The position numbers were made by a program, and so were the translations under genes. DNA of 64,000 bases from Nocardia albiluteola (GTDB lineage Bacteria; Actinomycetota; Actinomycetes; Mycobacteriales; Mycobacteriaceae): the NCBI RefSeq assembly GCF_018860155.1, contig NZ_JAHKNI010000002.1, positions 744,945 through 808,944 of the forward strand, in the 5' to 3' direction. Every line of letters starts with the position of its first letter. The stretch's first letter is position 1. This document shows positions 28,407-37,830 of this stretch, piece after piece. A model generated the notes under the pieces. It was given only the letters and a program-made list of their open reading frames with translations, did not search any database and was not told the DNA's origin.

Positions 28407-28808
28407 ATGATCGCTCATCTCCTGCGCTTCGCCTTCCGTGCGGACACCACCGAGGCGCAGCAGGCCAGAGTCCTGGACCTGATGCGCCGGACCGCTTCGG
28501 TCGACTCGGTGTCGTTCTCCACGGTCGGGCGGCACGTCGGCGATCCCGAGGCGGGATATACGCACGGCCTGCTGGTCGGCATCGCCGATCTGGACGCGCT
28601 CGAGCGCTACATGTATGACCCCGTGCACCTGGCCGGCGATCCGGAGATCATTCCCTTCCTGGCCAGGCTGCACGTCGGCCCGGAGATCACGGACGATGGC
28701 GATCCGCATCTCGGCGCCAAGATCGCCGAGATGCACCGGGGCAAGGTCGCGAGGTATCCCGAATGGGATCGGCTGATGAACTCGATCCCCGAGGTCACCT
28801 TCGGCTGA
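28407..28808 (+). CDS. Dabb (stress-responsive A/B barrel) family protein
   Basis: A 133-aa ferredoxin-like A/B barrel protein. It has the typical start MIAHLLRFAFRADTTEAQQA and the later HGLLVGIADLDALERYMYDPVHL. Members act as small dimeric enzymes or stress proteins; no catalytic residue can be assigned here. AGGAGGAAGTC is a very good ribosome site. It converges on icmF nine bases after its stop. Confidence 0.8.
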   Translation: MIAHLLRFAFRADTTEAQQARVLDLMRRTASVDSVSFSTVGRHVGDPEAGYTHGLLVGIADLDALERYMYDPVHLAGDPEIIPFLARLHVGPEITDDGDPHLGAKIAEMHRGKVARYPEWDRLMNSIPEVTFG

Positions 28809-28817
28809 CGGCCGTCC

Positions 28818-31800
28818 TCACACGTTGCGCCGGTACTGGCCCCCGACGGTGAAGAACGCGTCGGTGATCTGCTGGAGGGTGCAGACGCGGGCGGCATCCA
28901 TGAGGACCTCGAAGACGTTGTCGTCGGTGCGGGCGGCGGCCTCGAGGCGGGCCAGCGCCGCGTGGGCCGCGTCGCCGTGCTGCGCCTGAAAGTCGCGGGT
29001 GCGGTGCAGCTGCGACTGTTTTTCCTCCTCGGTGCCGCGGGCCAGTTCGATCTCGCGGTGTTCCTCGCCGTTCGGGTTGCGGAACGTGTTCACGCCGATG
29101 ATCGGCAGCGTTCCATCGTGTTTGCGATGCTCGTACCGCATCGACTCGTCCTGGATGCGGCCGCGCTGGTAGCCGGTCTCCATGGCGCCCAGCACGCCGC
29201 CGCGTTCGGAGATCCGCTCGAATTCGGTGAGCACCGCCTCCTCCACCAGGTCGGTGAGCTCATCGATGATGAAGCTGCCCTGCAGCGGATTCTCGTTCAT
29301 CGCCAGGCCCCATTCCTTGTTGATGATCAACTGGATGGCCAGGGCGCGGCGCACCGATTCCTCGGTGGGCGTCGTCACCGCCTCGTCGTAGGCGTTGGTG
29401 TGCAGGCTGTTGCAGTTGTCGTACAGGGCGATGAGCGCCTGCAGGGTCGTGCGAATGTCGTTGAAGCTCATCTCCTGTGCGTGCAGCGACCGCCCGGAGG
29501 TCTGCACGTGATACTTCAGCTTCTGCGAGCGCTCGGAGGCGCCGTACTTGTCCCGCATCGTGATCGCCCAGATCCTGCGGGCCACCCGCCCGATCACCGA
29601 ATACTCGGGATCCATGCCGTTGGAGAAGAAGAAGGACAGGTTCGGTGCGAAATCGTCGATGTGCATGCCGCGCGCGAGATACGCCTCGACATAGGTGAAT
29701 CCGTTGGACAGGGTGAAGGCCAGCTGGCTGATCGGATTCGCGCCCGCCTCGGCGATGTGATAGCCGGAGATCGACACCGAGTAGAAGTTGCGAACATTGT
29801 TGCGCACGAACCATTCCTGGATATCGGACATCATGCGCAGGCTGAATTCGGTGGAGAAGATGCAGGTGTTCTGCCCCTGATCCTCCTTCAGGATGTCGGC
29901 CTGGACGGTGCCGCGCACCGTGGCCAGCGTCCGAGCGCGGATATCGGCGGCCTCGTCCGGGCCGGGCTCGCGTCCCTGTGCGTCCCGGAACCGTTGCAGC
30001 GCTTGGTCCATCGCCGTGTTCAGGAAGAACGCCAGAATCGTCGGTGCGGGACCGTTGATGGTCATGGACACCGAGGTGGTGGGCGCGGTCAGGTCGAAGC
30101 CGTCGTAGAGCGCCTTCATGTCGTCCAGGGTGGCGATGGAAACCCCCGAGGTGCCGACCTTTCCGTAGATGTCGGGCCGCTCGGCCGGATCGTGGCCGTA
30201 CAGGGTCACCGAATCGAAGGCGGTGGACAGGCGCGTCGCCTCGGCATGCTCCGAGAGGACCTTGAAGCGGCGGTTGGTGCGGAACGGATCGCCCTCGCCG
30301 GCGAACATCCGCGCGGGATCCTCGTTGTCGCGCTTGAACGGAAAGACCCCGGCGGTGAAGGGGAATCGCCCGGGCAGATTCTCCGCCCGCAGGAACCGTA
30401 GCAGCTCACCGTGATCGGTGAAACGCGGCAGGGCCACGCGCGGAATCGAGCTGCCCGACAGCGACGTTCGGCGCAGGGGCGTGTGAATCTCCCTGTCCCG
30501 CACCTTCACGACCTGCTCCTCGCCCCGATAGGAGTCGGCGACGGCGGGCCAGTCGCGCAGCAGTTCGGCGTTGTCGGCGCTCAGATCGGTGCGCGCGCGA
30601 TCGAGGAGGTCCGACACCGCGGTATGCGCCGCGGCCGGCCCGGCCGTCGCCGTGGAGTCCGGCGACGCGGCACGCAGTTCCGCCAATACCTGCTCGAAAC
30701 GCTGCACCCGCTGCGCGGCAAGCACTTCCCGCTCGGTGTCCGCGTGATAGGCACGCACCGTCTCGGCGATCTCGGCCAGGTACCGCACTCGCGCGGGCGG
30801 AATGATCTGCGCGAACCGGGTCGAGGCCCGGGTGTCCACGCGCGGCAGCACCCCGGGCTCCAACGGCAGGCCCGACTCGGACAGCCGCTCCACCAGATGC
30901 TGATACAGCGCCGTCACGCCGTCGTCGTTGAATGTCGCCGCGCTGGTACCGAATACCGGCATATCCTCCGGGGCGCTGCCGAACGCCTCCCGGTTGCGCA
31001 CGAGCTGACGTGCCACATCGCGCATTGCGTCGGCGGCCTCTCGGCGCTCGAACTTGTTGATGGCCACCACATCCGCGTAGTCGAGCATGTCGATCTTCTC
31101 GAGCTGCGAGGCGGCGCCGAATTCCGGCGTCATCACGTACAGCGCCGTATCGACGTGGTCGACGATCGCCGCATCGCCCTGGCCGATGCCCGGCGTCTCC
31201 AGGATCACCAGGTCGTATCCGGCGGCCTTGCAGGCCAGGATCATCGGGTCGATATTGTTCGGGAGCTCGTGACCGCCGCGGGTGGCCAGCGACCGGAAGT
31301 AGACGTGGTCGCCGTCGAGCGAGTTCATCCGGATCCGGTCGCCCAGCAGCGCGCCCCCGCCGCGCCGCCGCGTCGGGTCCACCGCCAGGATCGCCACGCG
31401 GAGCTTGTCCTGCTGATCCGAGCGCAGCCGCCGGACGAGTTCGTCGGTGAGAGAGGACTTTCCGGAGCCGCCGGTGCCGGTGATGCCGAGCACCGGCACC
31501 GCGCGGGCGGCGGCCGCGGCCGTGATCGCGGCGAGATCGTCCGCCGGCAGATTGCCGACCTGCAGGCAGGTGATGGTGCGCGCCAGGGCATTTCGCTCAC
31601 CGGCCAGCACCGCGTCGACCGCCGCCGGTTCCCGCGACAGGTCGACGTCGCAGTCGCGCACCAGCTCGTTGATCATGCCCGGCAGGCCCAGCCGCTGCCC
31701 GTCCTCGGGGGAGAAGATCCGTACCCCGGCCGCGGCGAGCCGGGCGATCTCCGGCGCCACGATCACTCCGCCGCCGCCCCCGAAGATCCGCACGTGCCCG

Positions 31801-32069
31801 GCGCCGGCCTCGCGCAGCGCGGCGGCCAGGTACTCGAAGTATTCGACGTGCCCGCCCTGATACGAGCTGATCGCCACGCCCTGCGCATCCTCGGTGAGCA
31901 CCGCGTCGACGACCTCGCGCACGGCCCGGTTATGTCCGAGGTGAATCACCTCCGCGCCCTGCGCCTGCAGGATCCGCCGCATGATGTTGATCGCGGCGTC
32001 GTGCCCGTCGAACAGCGCCGCCGAGGTCACGAAGCGCACCGGATGCACCGGAACGTGCAGGTCGGCCAT
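28818..32069 (-). CDS. icmF: Fused isobutyryl-CoA mutase (IcmF)
   Basis: A 1083-aa adenosylcobalamin enzyme interconverting isobutyryl-CoA and n-butyryl-CoA (isovaleryl/pivalyl-CoA in some). Order: cobalamin domain with LFDGHDAAINIM (cobalt-ligand His23); MeaI-type G-protein chaperone with P-loop GTGGSGKSS (Lys204) and GIGQGDAAIVDHVD; linker; mutase TIM barrel from about 530 (PFTAGVFPFKRDNEDPARMF, NSLHTNAYDEAVTTP). ATG at 32069 is chosen because GGAGG precedes it; ATG at 32081 is four codons upstream. It is divergent from the mmsA valine cluster. Confidence 0.94.
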   Translation of the reverse strand: MADLHVPVHPVRFVTSAALFDGHDAAINIMRRILQAQGAEVIHLGHNRAVREVVDAVLTEDAQGVAISSYQGGHVEYFEYLAAALREAGAGHVRIFGGGGGVIVAPEIARLAAAGVRIFSPEDGQRLGLPGMINELVRDCDVDLSREPAAVDAVLAGERNALARTITCLQVGNLPADDLAAITAAAAARAVPVLGITGTGGSGKSSLTDELVRRLRSDQQDKLRVAILAVDPTRRRGGGALLGDRIRMNSLDGDHVYFRSLATRGGHELPNNIDPMILACKAAGYDLVILETPGIGQGDAAIVDHVDTALYVMTPEFGAASQLEKIDMLDYADVVAINKFERREAADAMRDVARQLVRNREAFGSAPEDMPVFGTSAATFNDDGVTALYQHLVERLSESGLPLEPGVLPRVDTRASTRFAQIIPPARVRYLAEIAETVRAYHADTEREVLAAQRVQRFEQVLAELRAASPDSTATAGPAAAHTAVSDLLDRARTDLSADNAELLRDWPAVADSYRGEEQVVKVRDREIHTPLRRTSLSGSSIPRVALPRFTDHGELLRFLRAENLPGRFPFTAGVFPFKRDNEDPARMFAGEGDPFRTNRRFKVLSEHAEATRLSTAFDSVTLYGHDPAERPDIYGKVGTSGVSIATLDDMKALYDGFDLTAPTTSVSMTINGPAPTILAFFLNTAMDQALQRFRDAQGREPGPDEAADIRARTLATVRGTVQADILKEDQGQNTCIFSTEFSLRMMSDIQEWFVRNNVRNFYSVSISGYHIAEAGANPISQLAFTLSNGFTYVEAYLARGMHIDDFAPNLSFFFSNGMDPEYSVIGRVARRIWAITMRDKYGASERSQKLKYHVQTSGRSLHAQEMSFNDIRTTLQALIALYDNCNSLHTNAYDEAVTTPTEESVRRALAIQLIINKEWGLAMNENPLQGSFIIDELTDLVEEAVLTEFERISERGGVLGAMETGYQRGRIQDESMRYEHRKHDGTLPIIGVNTFRNPNGEEHREIELARGTEEEKQSQLHRTRDFQAQHGDAAHAALARLEAAARTDDNVFEVLMDAARVCTLQQITDAFFTVGGQYRRNV

Positions 32070-32100
32070 GGCATCCTCCATAAGAGGCCGTCGTAAAGTC

Positions 32101-32122
32101 GATGTCCCAATAGTAGGACATC
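32101..32122. promoter_or_regulatory. Palindrome upstream of icmF
   Basis: GATGTCC (32101-32107) and GGACATC (32116-32122) are perfect inverted copies around eight bases, CAATAGTA, and begin 31 bp from the icmF ATG. Read on the minus strand it includes TCCTACTATTGG, close to TCCAACTATAGG at 32223-32235 upstream of mmsA. Confidence 0.55.
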
Positions 32123-32222
32123 AAAGTAATTCTACGATCGGACCCGTCGGTGTGCCAGGGGTTCGGGATGAAGCCGGCGACATGGGATGGATCACATCCC
32201 GCAGCCGTGGAATAGATGGACG

Positions 32223-32235
32223 TCCAACTATAGGA
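32223..32235. promoter_or_regulatory. Palindrome-like element upstream of mmsA
   Basis: TCCAACTATAGGA has TCC/GGA ends and shares TCCnACTATnGG with the reverse strand of the icmF palindrome. It could be a second binding site for a common regulator or part of a promoter. It is 78 nt from the mmsA start. Confidence 0.4.
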
Positions 32236-32312
32236 TGACCGCATACCGATTGGTCCGGCCGGAAGCCGGACCGTTCTTTCGTCACACCGCACAAGTAAGG
32301 GCAGGGACTGGG

Positions 32313-33812
32313 ATGGTTCGCGAACTCACGCACTATGTCGGCGGTAAGCACGTGGCCGGGGCGTCCGGCAGGTTCGGCGACGTGTACAACCCGAGCACCG
32401 GACGGGTACAGGCCCGGGTGCCGCTGGCGAGCAAGAGTGAGGTCGAGGCGGTCATCGCCGATGCGGCCGAGGCGCAGCAGGCGTGGGCGGCGCTGAACCC
32501 GCAGAAGCGGGCGCGGGTGCTGATGAAGTTCCTGAGCCTGGTCCAGGACGAGATGGATTCGCTGGCGGCGCTGCTGTCCAGCGAGCACGGCAAGACCATC
32601 CCCGATGCCAGGGGTGACATCCAGCGCGGGCTCGAGGTCGTCGAATTCGCCACCGGCATACCGCATCTGCTCAAGGGCGAATACACCGAGAGTGCGGGCA
32701 CCGGCATCGACGTGTACTCCCTGCGTCAGCCCCTCGGTGTGGTCGCGGCCATCACGCCGTTCAACTTTCCGGCCATGATCCCGCTGTGGCAGGCGGGCCC
32801 GGCGCTGGCGTGCGGAAACGCCGTGGTACTCAAGCCCTCCGAGCGGGACCCCTCGGTGCCGCTGCGGCTCGCCGAACTCTTCCTCGAGGCAGGGCTGCCC
32901 GCGGGCGTGTTCAACGTCGTCAACGGCGACAAGGAGGCCGTGGACACGCTGCTGCACGACGAGCGCATCAAGGCGGTCGGATTCGTCGGTTCCACCCCGA
33001 TCGCGCAGTACATCTACGAGACCGCGACCGCGAACGGCAAGCGCGCCCAGTGTTTCGGCGGCGCGAAGAACCACGCCGTGGTCATGCCCGACGCCGACAT
33101 GGACGACGTGGCCGACCAGCTCATCGGCGCGGGCTATGGCTCGGCGGGGGAGCGCTGCATGGCCATCTCGGTCGCGGTGCCGGTCGGTGACGAGACCGCG
33201 GATCGCCTGCGCGGCAAGCTCATCGAGCGCATCGAGAAGCTGAACGTCGGCCTGTCCGACGATCCGGGCGCGGACTTCGGGCCGCTGGTCGGGCGCGACG
33301 GCGTGGACCGGGTGAACAGCTACATCGGCATCGGCGTCGAGGAGGGCGCGGAGCTGGTGATCGACGGCCGCGGCCTGGTCGTCGAGGGCGGCGAGGACGG
33401 ATTCTTCGCGGGCGCATCGCTTTTCGACCGCGTCACCCCCGACATGCGTATCTACCGGGAGGAGATCTTCGGCCCGGTGCTGGCGATCGTGCGCGCCGCG
33501 GACTACGAGGAGGCGCTGCGCCTGCCCAGCGAGCACGAATACGGCAACGGCGTCGCGATTTTCACGCGCGACGGCGACACCGCTCGCGACTTCACCGCCC
33601 GCGTGCAGGTCGGCATGGTCGGGGTCAACGTGCCGATTCCGGTGCCGATCGCCTACCACACCTTCGGCGGCTGGAAGCGTTCCGGCTTCGGCGATCTCAA
33701 CCAGCACGGCCCGGACTCGATCCGCTTCTACACCAAGACCAAGACCGTCACCCAGCGCTGGCCGTCGGGCATGAAAGAATCCAACGCATTCGTCATCCCC
33801 ACCATGGACTGA
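32313..33812 (+). CDS. mmsA: Methylmalonate-semialdehyde dehydrogenase (CoA-acylating)
   Basis: A 499-aa CoA-acylating aldehyde dehydrogenase that converts methylmalonate semialdehyde and CoA to propionyl-CoA in valine catabolism. Catalytic Cys282 lies in GSAGERCMAIS, a signature of MmsA, after GGAKNHAVVMPDADMDD. ITPFNFPAMIPLW fits the cofactor region, and the catalytic base Glu of classical ALDHs is absent as expected in this subfamily. ATG at 32313 has only a weak purine-rich site. First of a five-gene operon. Confidence 0.94.
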   Translation: MVRELTHYVGGKHVAGASGRFGDVYNPSTGRVQARVPLASKSEVEAVIADAAEAQQAWAALNPQKRARVLMKFLSLVQDEMDSLAALLSSEHGKTIPDARGDIQRGLEVVEFATGIPHLLKGEYTESAGTGIDVYSLRQPLGVVAAITPFNFPAMIPLWQAGPALACGNAVVLKPSERDPSVPLRLAELFLEAGLPAGVFNVVNGDKEAVDTLLHDERIKAVGFVGSTPIAQYIYETATANGKRAQCFGGAKNHAVVMPDADMDDVADQLIGAGYGSAGERCMAISVAVPVGDETADRLRGKLIERIEKLNVGLSDDPGADFGPLVGRDGVDRVNSYIGIGVEEGAELVIDGRGLVVEGGEDGFFAGASLFDRVTPDMRIYREEIFGPVLAIVRAADYEEALRLPSEHEYGNGVAIFTRDGDTARDFTARVQVGMVGVNVPIPVPIAYHTFGGWKRSGFGDLNQHGPDSIRFYTKTKTVTQRWPSGMKESNAFVIPTMD

Positions 33813-33815
33813 CCG

Positions 33816-34955
33816 GTGTTCACACTGGACGAGGACGAGAAGGCGATCGCCGAGACCGCCCGGAGTTTCGCCGACGAACTGCTAGCGCCGAATGCCCTGG
33901 AATGGGACGAGCGCAAGCACTTCCCGGTCGACGTGTTGCGCAAGGCCGGCTCGCTGGGCCTGGGTGGCATCTACATCCGCGACGACGTGGGCGGCTCGGC
34001 GCTGCGGCGGCTGGACGCGGTGCGGATCTTCGAGCAGCTGGCCACCGGCTGCCCGGCCATTGCCGCCTACATCTCCATCCACAACATGGCGACGTGGATG
34101 ATCGACACGTACGGCGATGAGGCGCAACGGAATCGGTGGCTGCCGGGCCTGACGTCGATGGACCTGCTGGCCAGCTACGCGCTCACCGAGCCGGGCGTCG
34201 GCTCCGATGCGGCGGCCCTGAGCACCAGGGCCGTTCGGGATGGCGACGACTATCTGCTCACCGGCGTCAAGCAATTCATCTCCGGCGCCGGCAGCACCGA
34301 CGTGTACGTAATCATGGCGCGCACCGGACACCCGGGGGCGCGGGGCATCTCGGCGTTCATCGTGCCCGCCGACACCCCCGGACTCTCGTTCGGCGCGAAC
34401 GAGCGGAAAATGGGCTGGAACGCCCAGCCGACCCGGCAGGTCGTTCTCGACAATGCCCGGGTGCCCGCCGCCAACCTGCTCGGTGTGGAGGGCAACGGTT
34501 TCCGCATCGCCATGAACGGGCTCAACGGCGGACGGCTCAACATCGCCGCCTGCTCCCTGGGCGGGGCGCAGACCGCGCTCGATCGGACCGTCGCATATCT
34601 GAACGAGCGCAAGGCATTCGGTTCCCGGCTGCTGGACAACACCGCCCTGCAGTTCGACCTGGCCGACATGCGCACCTCGCTCGAGGCCGCCCGCACGCTG
34701 CTGTGGCGGGCCGCGGCCGCACTGGACGCCGACGCGCCCGACAAGGTCGAACTGTGCGCCATGGCCAAGCGATTCGGTACCGACGCCGGGTTCGAGGTGG
34801 CCAACAAGGCCCTGCAGCTGCACGGCGGCTACGGCTATCTGGCCGAATACGGAATCGAGAAGATCGTCCGCGACCTGCGGGTGCATCAGATTCTCGAGGG
34901 AACGAACGAAATCATGCGGGTCGTCGTGGCCCGCTCGGTGGTAGGAGCAGCATGA
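33816..34955 (+). CDS. Acyl-CoA dehydrogenase (probable isobutyryl-CoA dehydrogenase)
   Basis: A 379-aa flavin acyl-CoA dehydrogenase. YALTEPGVGSDAAAL is the FAD-binding signature, KQFISGAGSTDVYVIMARTG follows, and LEGTNEIMRVVVARS holds the probable catalytic Glu (about 361). Starting GTG is three bases after the mmsA stop. The place in a valine operon makes isobutyryl-CoA the best substrate guess, yielding methacrylyl-CoA. The ATGA overlap couples it to the next gene. Confidence 0.9.
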   Translation: MFTLDEDEKAIAETARSFADELLAPNALEWDERKHFPVDVLRKAGSLGLGGIYIRDDVGGSALRRLDAVRIFEQLATGCPAIAAYISIHNMATWMIDTYGDEAQRNRWLPGLTSMDLLASYALTEPGVGSDAAALSTRAVRDGDDYLLTGVKQFISGAGSTDVYVIMARTGHPGARGISAFIVPADTPGLSFGANERKMGWNAQPTRQVVLDNARVPAANLLGVEGNGFRIAMNGLNGGRLNIAACSLGGAQTALDRTVAYLNERKAFGSRLLDNTALQFDLADMRTSLEAARTLLWRAAAALDADAPDKVELCAMAKRFGTDAGFEVANKALQLHGGYGYLAEYGIEKIVRDLRVHQILEGTNEIMRVVVARSVVGAA

Positions 34956-36061
34956 GCGAGCGACCCATGGAGACAGCCGAACCCGAGGTTCTGATCGAGA
35001 AACTCGACGGCCTCGGCCTGATCACGCTGAACCGGCCCAAGGCCATCAACGCGCTGAATCATCCGATGGCGCTGGCCATTCTGGACGCGCTGCACGCCTG
35101 GGCGGACGATGACGAGGTGCGCACGGTGGCGCTCACCGGGGCCGGCGAGCGCGGGCTGTGCGCGGGCGGAGACATCGTCGCCATTCACGAGGATGCGAAA
35201 AACACCGTCGCCCGGGGTGATTCGCCGTACGACGCCGCGGACTCGCCGAGCGGGCGGTTCTGGCGTGACGAGTACGTCCTCAATGCCCTCATCGACCGCT
35301 ACCCCAAGCCGTACGTCGCGATCATGGACGGCATCGTCATGGGCGGCGGTGTGGGCCTGTCCGGACATGCCTCGCACCGCGTGGTGACCGAACGATCCAA
35401 GGTCGGCATGCCCGAGACCGGCATCGGTTTCGTGCCCGATGTGGGCGGCACCTACCTGCTCGCCAACGCCCCGGGAGAGATCGGCACGCACGTCGCGCTG
35501 ACCACGGCGCGAATGAGCGCCGGGGATGCCATCGCGGCCGGATTCGCCGACTATTTCGTTCCGTCCGAACATGTTCCGGCGCTGCTCGAGGCGCTGCGGA
35601 CCGCGGATGCGGAGGTGGCCATCGGCAAATTTGCGCAGCCCGCGCCGGTGTCGGCCTTCGTGGCACAGCGGGATTGGATCGATGCCTGCTACGGCGCGGA
35701 CACCGTGGAGGAGATCGTGTACCGGCTGCAGAACGACGGCCGTCCCGAGGCCGCCGCGGCGGCCGCCGACGTGCTGTCGAAATCGCCGGTGGCGCTGAAG
35801 GTTACGCTGCGCTCGCTGCGCGGCGCGCGCGAGGCCGCGAGCCTGGCGGAGGCGCTGAACCGGGAGTACCGGGTCTCGGCCGCGTCGCTGCGCACCCACG
35901 ACCTGGTGGAGGGGATTCGGGCCCAGGTCGTCGACAAGGACCGCAACCCCCGGTGGTCACCGGCCACCCTGGCCGAGGTCACCGATGCCGACGTCGCGGC
36001 CTACTTCGGCGATCTCGGCGATCGCGAATTGGGCCTGACCGCACCTCGAGACGCACAGTGA
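34952..36061 (+). CDS. 3-hydroxyisobutyryl-CoA hydrolase (enoyl-CoA hydratase family)
   Basis: A 369-aa crotonase-fold enzyme. Length and motifs (GLCAGGDIVAIHEDAKN, MDGIVMGGGVGLSGH, MPETGIGFVPDVGGTY) fit the HIBCH subgroup rather than plain hydratases. The C-terminal HIBCH extension is present (LREYRVSAASLR-like region, KDRNPRWSPATL). It would cleave 3-hydroxyisobutyryl-CoA to 3-hydroxyisobutyrate, the step before mmsB. Start overlaps the dehydrogenase stop. Confidence 0.9.
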   Translation: MSERPMETAEPEVLIEKLDGLGLITLNRPKAINALNHPMALAILDALHAWADDDEVRTVALTGAGERGLCAGGDIVAIHEDAKNTVARGDSPYDAADSPSGRFWRDEYVLNALIDRYPKPYVAIMDGIVMGGGVGLSGHASHRVVTERSKVGMPETGIGFVPDVGGTYLLANAPGEIGTHVALTTARMSAGDAIAAGFADYFVPSEHVPALLEALRTADAEVAIGKFAQPAPVSAFVAQRDWIDACYGADTVEEIVYRLQNDGRPEAAAAAADVLSKSPVALKVTLRSLRGAREAASLAEALNREYRVSAASLRTHDLVEGIRAQVVDKDRNPRWSPATLAEVTDADVAAYFGDLGDRELGLTAPRDAQ

Positions 36062-36078
36062 GCCACGGGAGGACACGC

Positions 36079-36984
36079 ATGACTACCGAGAACCCGAAGG
36101 TCGGATTCCTGGGCCTGGGCCACATGGGCGGACCCATGGCCGCCAACCTGGTGCGCGCGGGATACGCGGTCGTCGCCTTCGACCCCGTGCCCGCCGCGCA
36201 GGATCAGGCCCGCGCGGACGGTGCGAGTGTTGTCGCGACCGCGGCGGAGGCCGTGGCCGAAGCCGACATCGTCGTCACGATGCTGCCCAACGGCCGCGTC
36301 GTGCTCGATCTCTACGGCGAGATCCTGTCCGCCGCGAAACCCGGGACGCTGTTCGTCGACTCCTCCACCATCGACGTGGCCGATGCGGTGGCCGCTGCGG
36401 AACTCGCTGTCGCGCAGGGATATCGGGCCCTGGACGCGCCCGTCTCCGGCGGCGTCGCGGGCGCGGCCGCGGGCACCCTCACCTTCATGGTGGGCGGCGC
36501 GCCGGACGATTTCGCCCAGGCCCTGCCGCTGCTCGAGGTCATGGGCGGCAAGGTTGTGCACTGCGGCGGCGCGGGCGTCGGGCAGGCCGCCAAGATCTGC
36601 AACAACATGTTGTTGGGCATCTCGATGATCGGACTGTCCGAGGCCATCGTGCTGGGTGAGAAGCTGGGCCTCACGCACGAGAAATTCTTCGACGTGGTGT
36701 CCACCGCCTCGGGGCAGTCTTGGGCGCTGACCTCGTATTGCCCTGTGCCGGGCCCGGTTCCGGCCAGCCCGGCGAACAACGACTACCGGCCCGGCTTCGC
36801 CACCGCCCTGATGACCAAGGATCTGGGCCTGGCCGCGAACGCCCTTGCCGCCAACGGCGTGGACGGGCAGCTCGGGCAGCTGGCCGCGCAGATCTACCAG
36901 CGCTTCAACCGGGACGAAGCGGGCAGGGACTTCTCCGCTATCGTGACCGACATCCGCACGCGATCGGAACAGGAACAGGCATGA
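36079..36984 (+). CDS. mmsB: 3-hydroxyisobutyrate dehydrogenase
   Basis: A 301-aa NAD-dependent beta-hydroxyacid dehydrogenase making methylmalonate semialdehyde from 3-hydroxyisobutyrate. FLGLGHMGGPMAANLVRAGY is the nucleotide-binding motif, DAPVSGGVAGAAAGTLTFM the substrate motif, and GVGQAAKICNNM places the catalytic lysine (Lys172). It has a strong GGGAGGA ribosome site and sits between the hydrolase and a second crotonase in the valine operon. Confidence 0.94.
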   Translation: MTTENPKVGFLGLGHMGGPMAANLVRAGYAVVAFDPVPAAQDQARADGASVVATAAEAVAEADIVVTMLPNGRVVLDLYGEILSAAKPGTLFVDSSTIDVADAVAAAELAVAQGYRALDAPVSGGVAGAAAGTLTFMVGGAPDDFAQALPLLEVMGGKVVHCGGAGVGQAAKICNNMLLGISMIGLSEAIVLGEKLGLTHEKFFDVVSTASGQSWALTSYCPVPGPVPASPANNDYRPGFATALMTKDLGLAANALAANGVDGQLGQLAAQIYQRFNRDEAGRDFSAIVTDIRTRSEQEQA

Positions 36985-37020
36985 CCGGCCGCCCCGGACG
37001 TGCCCGGAAAGGGATGTGAC

Positions 37021-37797
37021 ATGACTGATTTCGAGACCATCCTGCTCGAGCGCAAGGGCCGCGTCGCCCTCGTCACGCTGAACCGGCCCAAGGCCCTCAA
37101 CGCCCTGAATTCGCAGGTGCTGACCGATATCTCGGCCGCGCTCGACGAGCTCGAGGCCGACGAGGAGATCGGTGCGGTCGTGCTCACCGGATCCGAGCGG
37201 GCCTTCGCCGCCGGCGCGGACATCAAGGAGATGCAGTCCAAGTCCTACATGGACATGTACCTGGCCGACCACTTCGCCGGCTGGGACCGCCTCGTCGCGT
37301 TCCGCAAGCCGATCATCGCGGCGGTCGCCGGGTACGCCCTGGGCGGCGGCTGCGAGCTGGCGATGATGTGCGACCTGCTCATCGCGGCCGACACCGCCAA
37401 GTTCGGCCAGCCCGAGATCAAGCTCGGCGTCATCCCCGGGATGGGCGGTTCCCAGCGCCTGACCCGCGCGGTGGGCAAGGCCAAGGCCATGGATCTGATC
37501 CTGACCGGCCGGAACATGGATGCCGAGGAGGCCGAGCGCGCGGGGCTGGTCTCGCGCATCGTCCCGGCCGCCGAGCTGGTCGCCACGGCCCTCGAGGTGG
37601 CTGCCACGATCGCCTCGATGTCGCTGCCATCGGTGATGATCGCCAAGGAGGCGGTCAACCGCTCCTTCGAGACCACCCTGGGTGAGGGCCTGCGCTTCGA
37701 GCGCCGGGTCTTCCACTCGCTGTTCGCCACGGCGGACCAGAAGGAGGGCATGGCGGCGTTCGTGGAGAAGCGGGCGGCGAATTTCGGCAACCGCTGA
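37021..37797 (+). CDS. Enoyl-CoA hydratase
   Basis: A 258-aa crotonase-family protein. It shows [11 protein letters not shown], the oxyanion-hole pair, and the two catalytic glutamates in the [13 protein letters not shown] region and before it ([12 protein letters not shown]). This is the classic short-chain hydratase pattern, hydrating methacrylyl-CoA or crotonyl-CoA. It is last in the operon, 36 nt after mmsB. The substrate is inferred from the valine context. Confidence 0.92.
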   Translation: MTDFETILLERKGRVALVTLNRPKALNALNSQVLTDISAALDELEADEEIGAVVLTGSERAFAAGADIKEMQSKSYMDMYLADHFAGWDRLVAFRKPIIAAVAGYALGGGCELAMMCDLLIAADTAKFGQPEIKLGVIPGMGGSQRLTRAVGKAKAMDLILTGRNMDAEEAERAGLVSRIVPAAELVATALEVAATIASMSLPSVMIAKEAVNRSFETTLGEGLRFERRVFHSLFATADQKEGMAAFVEKRAANFGNR

Positions 37798-37830
37798 GCC
37801 GTCGGTTCACGTTCCCCGTGGCACGGGGCG

